Assembly (NCBI RefSeq): GCF_002999335.1
Contig: NW_020312210.1
Span: 1 to 42,550 of the forward strand
DNA: 42,550 bases
Direction: 5' to 3'
Source of the DNA: Cyclospora cayetanensis
Taxonomy: Eukaryota > Apicomplexa > Conoidasida > Eucoccidiorida > Eimeriidae
Notes under the pieces: model-generated
What the model saw: the letters and a program-made list of their open reading frames with translations, nothing else
Told to the model about the DNA's origin: nothing
The model's database searches: none
In this document: positions 34,151 to 42,550 of the stretch, piece after piece
Layout of the letters: the number at the start of each line of letters is the position of its first letter
Position numbering within the stretch: position 1 is the stretch's first letter
Program-made: the position numbers and the translations under genes

Positions 34151-34701
34151 GGTGAAATGCGGCTTGCGTTTCGTTTCTGTGTCGTTGACCTCTGCCTATG
34201 CAAAAAGCGCTCAGTACGGCTTGAGAAAGCCAACCGCAGCCCCTATCGGTGCGCAATGCAGCTTTTAAAAAAACTCTTTTGCGGGGCAGCAGCTTAGTAC
34301 ATCCATGCAGACACGCCTGGCCGCCAAGCCGGCCAGCACCCGGAGGTGTCGAGACACACAAACGCGCACATATGGCTAACCCCCCCGGATCCATGAAGAA
34401 ACCAGCACCACAGCTGATACTTTCTTCCGCCACGCAACCAATCTCAGCAGAAATACGAACGCTGCTGACGAAAAAAGCGGCTTTCCGGGAAATCCTTGTC
34501 GAGTCGCTCGGCGGTTGCTGCTGCTGTCGATGAAGGAGTACCAAAGAGGAGCTCCCAGCCTTCTTGAGGGACGATAGCCACTGAAATCCCTTCGTATCTA
34601 ATGGAAAACACCTTACACATGCCAGAGTACAGCGCATTACCAACTACGCACAGACTCATCGAACCTCATGGCAGCGGCTGCTGCCGCTCCTCCACTGCAG
34701 A
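34151..34701. other. Divergent intergenic region / shared promoter of SepSecS and gene F
   Basis: About 550 bp separates the SepSecS ATG from the earliest frame of gene F on the other strand. The minus strand is open at 34659-34444 (YSGMCKVFSIRYEGISVAIV inside), and this looks protein-like. It could be an upstream non-conserved exon, a small separate gene, or chance. SepSecS itself needs no sequence from here. No core promoter motif can be named. Confidence 0.4.
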
Positions 34702-37700
34702 ATGCATGCGCCCCTTGTACTTCCTAGGCGGCATCATGCAATGTACTGCGACTCCGACGTGCAATCTCTGCAATCTACACCGCACACCATAGACACTTAT
34801 GGTCAAGGAGCTGTCTTTTGGGGAGGAAGTCCTGTGGCTGCTCAAACGGCAGCGGCGGCGGCCCTGCATCGCGAGTTGTACGGGGTAATTTACACCGCAG
34901 TCTACACACACCATCCGTAGCCCATTTTCTTGCCTCTAGCCGCCAGCTGTATCTGCTACTGCCTCGTCCAGGAGCTTCTGCCGCAACAACCGCATGTCTG
35001 CCTGGCGTCTGCAGCAGCAACTGCAGCAGCTCTAGCCTGCGGCTTTCGCTGGAAGGTTTCTTTCCCTGAACCCCTCCCTAATGCGCTGCAGCAGATATGG
35101 CCTGCCCACTCGGAGGGCAGCTGCAGGGCTCCCACAAACTTGAGGGTGCTCAGGAGCTGCCTCTACAGCAGGAAGATGCCCAACAGAATCAAGAGGAGCT
35201 GCCTCTACAGCAGGAAGATGCCCAACAGAATCAAGAGGAGCTGCCTCTACAGCAGGAAGATGCCCAACAGAATCAAGAGGAGCTGCCTCCACAGCAGCAA
35301 GATGCCCAACAGAATCAAGAGGAGCTGCCTCCACAGCAGCAGCAAGATGCCCAACAGAATCAAGAGGAGCTGCCTCCACAGCAGCAGCCGCTCCAAGACG
35401 GCACTTGCACCCCAAAGTCCAAGCAGCCACACAGCTTCGACTATAGGCAGCCATCACGCATTAGCAGCGCTATGTCTCCAGTGCATCGTAAGGAGGCGCA
35501 AGAAGCCTCTCAACGGGAGGATCAGAAGGGACAGACGCTGGTGTCTCTCACAGAGGGTCGATTGCAGCACTACGTGAGGCGGCGGACTCTGCAGTCTCCC
35601 AAGAAGACTGGCAAGCGGAATTTGACGCACTCAGACAATCCCTCGACACGTTCAACAAAGGAGAGCCCCCACGAGAGTCTGTTTAGTGAGGCTTCAAGCG
35701 GACCTCTGGGTGGTGTTAGTCAAGAGGCCGTTGGCAGGAGCCTCACTGCGACGGCTGCTGTCAAGAGCAGCCGCAGGAGCAGCAGAAGGCACAAAGCCTC
35801 GCAAGAACCGGCTTGCCCTCCGCTGACTGCATGCAGCAGCCCCATCGAAGACAAGGGCCCTGCTGCATGCGCTCCTTGGCGGACCACCCTCGTGATTGAA
35901 GCGATTGACTGTGGCACAGGCGGGTGCGCTGTATGTCTCCCTGTCTCCGCTGCTACAGCCTTGCGGCGAGACGCTCACAGCCGTCGGCAGAGGCGGCATT
36001 CCAGCAGCAGCTGCAGCAGCAGCTGCAGCAGCAGCTACAGCAGCAGCGCGGTTTCTACGCCAACCTCGAGTGGCGGCGGAGGCAGCAGGAGCAGCAGCCT
36101 GGGCACTTCTCTGTACCCCTGCAACTGTGCGCAGCTATGGGTAGAGATTGAGGCTCTGAGGGGCCCTGGGAGGTCAGAGACGCTGCGGCTGCTAAGCGGT
36201 AGCAAGGCGTTGCCGCGCTTCGTTTCGCCCCCCATAGTGCTGCCTCGCCGCATGCGGAGGCTGCAGTTCCACCTCTTCCGACGAACTCCGTGTCGACAAC
36301 TCCTGAAGCAGTCGACAGCGTGGAAGGATACGGGAGAGCTGCTGGCCAGCAGAACTGTCGCCATTCCAGAAGGCCCCTCCTGCGCCGTCAAGTGCATTTT
36401 CGGTTAGATCTGAAAGCCTAATAACGTCTCGCTAAAAGCACTTTTTGGAGCGTACCCTCAGACTTTCGCGCTCTGCGAAGAGGCGTAGCGGGGTCGCACG
36501 GCTTTTGCAGAGAAAAAATCAAAATGCGGGACGGCAGACAAGCGCACATAGAGGGGCACGCAGGGAGGCGGATGTATAAAGGCACCGGATTACACGCACA
36601 TACACACATACACATACACACACACACATGCACATACACACATACACATACACAGGCACAAACAGGCACATACACACATACACATACACAGGCACAAACA
36701 GGCACATACACATATACACATACACAGGCACAAACAGGCACATACACATATACATATTATGTATACATACACACACAGGCACTTGCAAACAAAAGCGAAC
36801 GGGACAGAGAGTCCATAGTATACGGATAACGTGGCATGCATGTGCAAAATCATGAGACGATGTTTTCTTGGTTTTTGTGTATAGGCGTTCCGGGATGCAC
36901 AGTAGTCTCTCCTGCCAGTTCCACTCTGTGAGCTTGCATTCGTCGCACGCGCGCATCCCGCTGAAGCGTTTCTTGTCACTCAGGCAGAAGTGCAGCTGCC
37001 AGTACTGCTGCTGCTGCAGTACTATGGAGAAGGGGCCTCCTATGGTGGGGTGGCTGTTGTTGTTGCATCGTGTGTGCCTTTGCAGCATGCAGGAGGCGCT
37101 GAGCTTCGCTGCCGGCTTCTCAGATGGGGAGTGGGATTGGCTGCGTCTTCGGCGGCTCAGAGATCGAAACACTGCATTGGACGATGAGGGTCGTTGTACT
37201 GCTGCCTCGGGGGAGAACTCTGGAGCTGCTGGTGGGGAGCAGCGTCGCCTCCTCGGATTTCTACTGTCAGCAGTCCAGCCAGTCTGTTGGTGGCTGCGGC
37301 TGTCTGCCCGGTTCTGCGGCCGAGAAGCTGTCGCTACACTCCACGGAGCGTACGAGCAGCTGCTGGAGGGGGCAGACTGCGTTAGGCTGGTTGCATGTGG
37401 GTTGCTGCTGCTGCTGCTGCTGTCTGCGGAGCTGTCGCTGTCGATACACTCCCGGTGGCTGACCTGCCGTACCTATTATGTGTAGCGCTGTGTTGTTGAG
37501 ACAGCTGCACAAATGGCTGAGATGACGAATTTAGGTAGGAACAACGCGAAAATCAAGCACCGTGGCGTGACTTGAGTCTTACTTAGCCTTTGTGTTTCTT
37601 TTTGAATGCCCCTTCCTTCACAGATGACAGTGTGGCACTCGCCCTCTTCGAGCCGTAGAGCGTGGTGGAGAAGGAGGAGGAGGCTATGTTCGTCCCCTGC

Positions 37701-37874
37701 CCCTTCTGCAGCAGTAGAGATCCTGCTGCGGTTCTTGCTAACTTGTTCACTGCAAAGCACCAGCTTTTAGCAGCACATCTTGGACGTAACGCTCTTGAAG
37801 CGTCGGGGTGTGGCAATAGTATAAAAGTACGCCATTCACCCACCAACAGCAGCTGCAGGCAACTGCAGCCCTAG
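34702..37874 (+). CDS. Gene F: repeat-bearing multi-exon hypothetical protein, structure unresolved
   Basis: Pieces with coding character: frame 1 at 34702-34877 (DTYGQGAVFWGGSPVAAQTA), which could splice in phase 2 from TT|GTACGG to the CTCTAG acceptor before 34940 (RQLYLLLPRPGASAATT); the long frame 35097-36407 with six 14-residue repeats, then basic linkers, then beta-rich stretches (TTLVIEAIDCGTGGCAVCLP, LWVEIEALRGPGRSETLRLL, RRLQFHLFRRTP); an exon starting at 36984 (AEVQLPVLLLLQYYGEG) whose frame beyond about 37110 is ambiguous; and a small exon at about 37652-37823 with CPFC. The alternating strands recall C2/B9-type sandwiches, but no signature residues are visible, so no family is assigned. 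The exact exon chain and stop are not determined. The gene could be two genes. Confidence 0.45.
35154..35398 (+). repeat. 42-bp tandem repeat, about 5.5 copies, in gene F
   Basis: Units of GAGCTGCCTCTACAGCAGGA-type sequence start at 35154, 35196, 35238, 35280 and 35322, with a partial copy at 35367. Unit five is 45 bp through one extra CAG. Frame 3 encodes ELPLQQEDAQQNQE. Frame 1 encodes SCLYSRKMPNRIKR and the minus strand VEAAPLDSVGHLPA, and both also stay open. Length variation in units of three preserves the frame, as expected for a coding repeat. Confidence 0.92.
36595..36785 (+). repeat. CA-rich microsatellite with 36-bp period, gene F intron
   Basis: CAGGCACAAACAGGCACATA recurs at 36653, 36689 and 36725 (36-bp period), embedded in a (CACATA)n tract. 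It probably lies in an intron between the frame ending near 36407 and the exon at 36984. Confidence 0.88.
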
Positions 37875-38665
37875 TGGCGACGACGGCAGCAACAGCTGCA
37901 CGAATCGCAACAGTAGCAGTACCAGCAGCGGCAGCAGCAGTGCGCTGCTATGGTGTTTCGCGCTGTCTGGTGTGCGTGCTGCCTTTCTGGGTGTATGGTC
38001 TCTGCCTAGTCTTGTGCATGTAACGCCGTGTCCGTTGCCGTTGCACAGCGATGGCCTTAGGGGCGCATTCTTCGCATGCGGACGAAGAAATACTTTTCAC
38101 GAAACGATGGCGCCCTCTGGAGAGCCGCACTGGTGCAGATCGTAAGAAAGCAAAAAGGGGGGGGGAAACATATTCTGGAGGCATTGGGCATTTACGAAAC
38201 CATGAGACAATAGAGGAATCATTGAAATAGCAAATAGCGTTGTTTGACGTGACGCGTAACGAAACGCCAAGCCGGTATTGCGTATATGGGGTAGCTCTCT
38301 GATACAGATGAGACGCTCCATCTAAGGCCTCTCTAGGGAGACTCATTTCGCGACTCACCACAAACCTAGTAGGTTGTCGAGCGCTTCCCAAAAATACTTT
38401 TGCGCTTCCCTGCCCTTGTACATCAAAATTTACGAAATGAGGAGAGAGGGACAGTTAAGAGGCGCGCAGCTGCACCCTCAATTCCGAGACTTCGCAGGTA
38501 TTTGCTGATAGCATCTGCCGTGCAGACACAGAGCATTGTGTCTTCTAGTACGGAGCTAACAGTACTCTTTAGTAAGTAAAAACATGAATAGGCGGACTCA
38601 TTATTGAACCATTCCCAATTTCAAATATGAGATAAATCGTGTAGTAGTTGGCGTTTGAGTTCAAC

Positions 38666-38866
38666 ATGGCCTTTTACAGATTAGTTCTTGAGGCCCAGCA
38701 AGAATGCACTGATATGGCGGGATATTTTGGTACAAGACATCCGGATCGTTTCGTCTGGTTTACACATGTACCTGATAACTGCTTTGTAAAGCTTCCAAGG
38801 GCCCTCCTTGAGTTTTATTTCATAAAGAGACTTCAGCACAAGAGTCACTTGTGCAAAGAACACTGA
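38666..38866 (+). pseudogene. Protein-like fragment, possibly a CZIB/DUF866-type start
   Basis: From ATG 38666 the frame reads MAFYRLVLEAQQECTDMAGY and later HPDRFVWFTHVPDNC. The order (short strand of L/V residues, Glu-Ala..Glu, Thr-Asp, then F-V-W-F) is reminiscent of the N-terminus of the zinc-binding DUF866/UPF0587 family. The C-x-x-C that should follow is missing, and I found no downstream exon carrying it. It may be a degraded gene copy or coincidence. A possible donor (CAT|GTACCT) lies at 38767. Confidence 0.22.
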
Positions 38867-39132
38867 AGCGAGCGAGAGCGGTCCGCGGAACTTGCTTTAG
38901 CTTATTTGGCCATTCAAATTCAAAAGCCACACTCAAAAATTATTATAGCTACAATAACAATGAGATTAATACAATTTTAGACAAGATCAACTGTGGCAAG
39001 TGGGAGGATGGTGCTGCCGCTCTTGCGGACGCCGGACTTCGTCGTTCGTTCTGACTCTCCTCCTGCACGAGGCCTTTTAGCCGTCTTACGTTTGACTCAT
39101 ATTCCTTTACACGTGCAGAAAAATCAAGTAAG

Positions 39133-39204
39133 CGATCAAGACTCAGACAGAGAAAGACATGTTGCGCGAGCTGCAGAAACACCACAAGCTCAGTCGCTGC
39201 GCGC
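39133..39204 (+). CDS. Possible isolated exon with charged helix
   Basis: Frame 3 reads IKTQTEKDMLRELQKHHKLS, a good amphipathic helix, in the phase expected after the AG at 39131-39132 and before a GTGTCGG that could be a donor. Upstream, a GTGCAG acceptor-like site lies at about 39114-39119. No neighbouring exon could be joined with confidence, so this is a hint only. Confidence 0.25.
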
Positions 39205-39978
39205 CGGTGTCGGCGGCTCCCGCAACCAGTTTTCTTCTTCATTCCCTATTTCGTCCAGTTTTCATAAATACTGCCAAAACTCAAATTGTTTAGGGAATAT
39301 TTGGATGACAACTGTATTTTCTTTCCTCTCTCAAAACGGGGCGCTGCCTCGACACCCGAAAAGAATCTGTCCGGGCACCACTGTAGTTCCTTGAATCTCT
39401 TGGAGCGCAGGCACCCAAGGGAAGAGAAAAAACCTTTTTTATGATGCCCTTCAGCTCTTCGTCCCTCGATAATTCTGAGTGCTCCATATAGCTGGGGATT
39501 TCGGGCCACTCTTGCGCCGTTTTTATGTTTCTCTTGAGTTCCCAGTGCCGGAAACTTCCTTGACCATCGCACTACAGTACGCGGAAGAAACACGAGGCAC
39601 CAGAGAGTGAGAGGCCACAGAAAGACTAGTCGATTGCTGTGAGTATCTGTCTGTACACCGCGGAGGCCAAAGACAGCCATCACCCCCTGCGAAGTGTCTT
39701 AAGGATATCCAATGGCTTGTGGCTTTATTGTGAGGAGAACCAAGGGCAGTCCGCCTTCATAAATGCTCCTTATCCCGGCTGCCGGTGCGTTATCCCTGAC
39801 TACAACTGAGATTATTTCCAGCAGCGAAGCCTAAACCGCAGGGCTTTGCCACGAGACGCACCCTCGTTGCCTCGCCGCACAATGCCCATCTGAGGCTCTG
39901 ACTTGTTTGCACATCCTCAAGTGCTCCTACAAGGCTTGCGCTGCTTCTCAGACATTGCCATTTGCCTGTTTGTGAAAG

Positions 39979-42271
39979 ATGGGAGGACTTATTTCTTGTC
40001 AGTGTCTGGATGCCTCAAAGGAAGACGGCACGCTTGAGCTCATCCCGAACGACCCCAGAGAGGTGTGCGCGCGCTGCTGACAATTCGCTCTAAAACACAT
40101 ATTTATTGGGGGTTTAAGGTTTTAAAAAGGGAGAGATCGTAGCGCACTACACTCCATTGGATCGTCTGTCTAGGATTTCGGTGTTTTGCAGTGTGGTGTT
40201 GCTCTCAGGATAGCGTGCAGAAGACGACCTTGCTGGGTGGGCAGCCTGTTCAGCGATGCCTCTTCCTCTGCTGCAGGATGAGCATATCTCCATTTATATG
40301 GGTGCTTTTGCAGTTTGCGCGCCGTGTAATATGCATGCATGCGTGTGGTCTCTGCAGTTGGGGGAATCCAATACACTGGGGAGCTGAAGGATGGTCTCAA
40401 ACACGGATACGGCATTTTGGTGAGGCCTTGTGGATCCAAATTTGAAGGGAACTTTAAGAATGGCGTGGCAGACGGAGATGGGAAATTCTTTCATCCCTCA
40501 GGTATTCAATTGAAAAGGCTTTCTCCTACTGCATGGGGTTTGTTGACAAGGCCCCTTGCATGGCGGCGTCGATCTGCGCGCCGCCGATACTGCAGCATCC
40601 GCGTGCTGTAATTTCCCGTTTGGGGGCTTCACAGTCGCCTGTCTTCTTCTGGGATCCAGCGAAGTGCCATAAACACCTCTTGTGCATCTTCTGCTGCTGC
40701 CTCTGCTGCGTGTTCGTCCTAGGAGACAAATATGAGGGTCAATGGAAGCAGAATAAGGCCCATGGAAAAGGGCGATTCACGCATGCAGACGGATCGTACT
40801 ATGAAGGTACACACGTTTTTCGGCCCTTAGGATCGCTCAAGACTTTTGGCCAGGGGGGCTGCTAGTGGGGAGTGTTAGCTGCGCTCTAACTGCTACGGAT
40901 AAAGACGCGCCTGCTTGCTTTACGCCTCTGAGGCTGCTGCCAAGCTAAAGGCTGCTGTCCGTTCAGGTGACTGGATATGCGACGTCCAGGAGGGCTGGGG
41001 GTTAGAGCGGTGGGCAGATGGCAGCGGGTATGAAGGCGAATACAAGGGCGGCATGAAGCATGGGAAGGGCACATTTAGGTGGCCTGATGGAAGCGTTTAC
41101 GAAGGACAATTCTCTGAAAACGATATCCACGGAGAAGGCACATACATTTGGAGTGACAACAAAAAATATACTGGTGCGGGCTGTGCTTCGAACGGCCAGG
41201 AACGTGATTTTTAACGGCATTTCAGAGAGCTTTCGAGGCTGCCCACCGTGCCCCTGTATGTGTATGCAAATGTGTGGTGTGTATGTGTGGTGTTTATGTA
41301 TGCATGTGTATATGTATATGTATGCACCTCTATTTGTGCGTATGCATGCATGTATGTATGCATGCATGTATATATATATGCATGCATGTATATATATATG
41401 CATGCATGTATATATGCATGTATGTATGCATGCATGTATGTGTGCATGTATATATGTATGTATGCATGTGTGTATGCATGCATGTATGTATATGTATATT
41501 TATGCATGCGCTGAGTTTGCAACCCGTTTCGTCCCCATTCTTACCTTTTCTTCAAAAAAGATACAGATTTCTCCATGCCATTCCTGAAGTGCGCTGCCTC
41601 ATTCGCCTGCAGGGCAGTGGATCCACAACCGCATGGACGGCCAGGGCCGCATGCACCTTGCAGATGGGAGAGTGTATGAGGGTGGTTATCGGTGCGACAA
41701 GAAGCATGGGAAAGGTGGGAAACAGCAATAGCACACAAAACTTTTTTGTACTACGTCCCTGGATTTCCGCTAGTATGCACAGTGCAAGTGCGCAAGGATG
41801 TCGTTTTTTAAAAAGTTTTCCTTTGAGCCGCCGGCTCTCCTGTCCTTTGCTCCTTCCCTCCATTTTCTCATGCTTTTGCTTCTTTGGCCAACTGAATTTT
41901 CGTTTAGCTGCCTACGCTTTTTCTGCGCGTCTCTTGTGCTGCGGCGCCTTCCTCCCCTCCTGCCGCCCTCTGCCGGCTTGTCGCTCACCGTGTTTTCACT
42001 TGCTGCCTTCTTGCGCTGCTTGAAAAACTACGCAGGGAAAGTGACTTGGCCAGATGGCCGATGGTTCGATGGAGAGTGGTGCGACGGCCGGCAACATGGA
42101 ATCGGCTGTTACTTCTCTGCCGATGGGCGTCCTGTCTCCGAAGTGGAATGGAGTTATGGAAGGAAAATTTCCGTCATCGAAGGTAACAAATTGCACGTTA
42201 TGAGCTCTTCTGTAATGAATTTGCCGTACACTCGAGCGCCTAGTGACCCTAGACTGTCAGAGGTCTCATAA
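39979..42271 (+). CDS. Gene G: N-acylated MORN-repeat protein, seven exons, 294 residues
   Basis: Exons 39979-40062, 40209-40236 (28-nt microexon), 40358-40501, 40723-40806, 40967-41173, 41613-41714, 42036-42271 (TAA). All are GT-AG and the phases agree, giving 885 nt. The N-terminus MGGLISCQC has Gly2 for myristoylation and Cys7/Cys9 for palmitoylation, predicting stable membrane attachment. From about residue 38 come nine MORN repeats (for example YTGELKDGLKHGYG, YEGQWKQNKAHGKG, YEGEYKGGMKHGKG, FDGEWCDGRQHGIG) and a degenerate tenth, then a 40-residue tail. MORN repeats form beta-hairpin rods that bind proteins or lipids. In apicomplexans MORN proteins occur at the basal complex and pellicle, so I infer a pellicle or membrane-cytoskeleton role. 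Exons 4, 5 and 6 are flanked by phase-1 introns cut at Gly codons. Confidence 0.92.
41255..41510 (+). repeat. (TATG)n/(TGCATG)n tract, gene G intron 5
   Basis: About 250 bp of alternating purine-pyrimidine repeats rich in GCATGCATG, in the largest intron of gene G (41174-41612). The sequence is locally near-palindromic and Z-DNA prone. The Met/Cys/Tyr-rich open frames here are repeat artefacts. Confidence 0.9.
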
Positions 42272-42325
42272 GAAACTTTCTTTTTTCTCTTTCTCTCTGT
42301 CTGCCTGTCTGTCTGTCTGTCTGTC

Positions 42326-42371
<46 letters not shown>

Positions 42372-42550
42372 TCTCCTTTCTCTCTCTCTCTCTCCCCCCC
42401 CCCCCCCCCCCTCCCCCCTCTCCCCCCCCCCCCTCTCCCCCCCTCTCCCCCCCCCCCCCCCGCCCACTCCCCCTCTCGTCTCACTCCCTCTGCTCTTCCC
42501 TTCTCTGCTTCCTCTCCCTTCCTTCCCCCCTCCTCCTTCCCTGCCTAGTC
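42272..42550 (+). repeat. Polypyrimidine tract: (CTGT)n, (CT)n, then C-runs
   Basis: Directly downstream of the gene G stop lie about 270 bp of nearly uninterrupted pyrimidine: CTGTCTGTCTGT, then (CT)n, then runs of 6-18 C separated by CT. On the minus strand this is a series of G-runs suitable for G-quadruplexes, and as a mirror-type homopurine tract it could form H-DNA. It reaches the window end. Homopolymer lengths here are prone to sequencing error. Confidence 0.93.

Larger units (their letters stand above)
37875..39978. other. Region between genes F and G, AT-richer, mostly unexplained
   Basis: Composition shifts to more AT-rich around 38400-39000. Two protein-like fragments stand out and are listed separately (38666-38866 and 39133-39204). 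Otherwise only short, unsupported open frames are present on both strands. No microsatellite of note, no RNA gene. Confidence 0.5.

Noticed and set aside
39246..39683. 145-codon minus-strand frame
   Set aside because: Composition is irregular, there is no splice or family support, and it spans a region without other coding signal on that strand.

Overview
The window looks like nuclear DNA of an eimeriid coccidian (Apicomplexa, Eimeria/Cyclospora type). This rests on dense GT-AG splicing with introns of about 0.1-1 kb, CAG-derived poly-Q/A/L tracts, very many microsatellites, and clean protein frames in between. I cannot decide the genus from the sequence. There are no bacterial-style operons, tRNA, rRNA, CRISPR arrays or recognisable transposons that I can support. 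Layout: (A) 1-4457, plus strand, the 3' part of a Gln/Leu/Ala-rich gene that starts outside the window. It opens with seven 27-bp repeats encoding a nonapeptide, and its coding signal repeatedly changes frame. (B) 5736-22190, plus strand, a 20-exon gene whose exon phases all agree, predicting about 2379 residues with two filamin/ABP280-type repeats, a long coiled coil and C-terminal EF-hand-like helix pairs. (C) 24037-24612, a tentative small membrane-protein gene. (D) 25432-26641, a clean two-exon gene for a 318-residue unknown protein. (E) 28053-34150, minus strand, a 15-exon gene for O-phosphoseryl-tRNA(Sec) selenium transferase (SepSecS), reconstructed at 503 residues with the pyridoxal-phosphate lysine at position 284. 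(F) about 34702-37874, plus strand, an unresolved multi-exon gene carrying a 42-bp coding repeat, divergent from SepSecS. (G) 39979-42271, plus strand, a seven-exon gene for a 294-residue MORN-repeat protein with a dual-acylation N-terminus. The window ends in a 270-bp polypyrimidine tract. The best-supported biology is SepSecS, which implies that the organism makes selenocysteine; the filamin-repeat/coiled-coil giant, probably cytoskeletal; and the membrane-anchored MORN protein. Almost every intron of gene B is filled with its own low-complexity repeat, including a 48-bp-arm perfect inverted repeat, while the exons are free of them. Gene models were built by hand from open frames, splice consensus and phase agreement. 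For SepSecS they were also checked against my knowledge of the human protein. No search was run.
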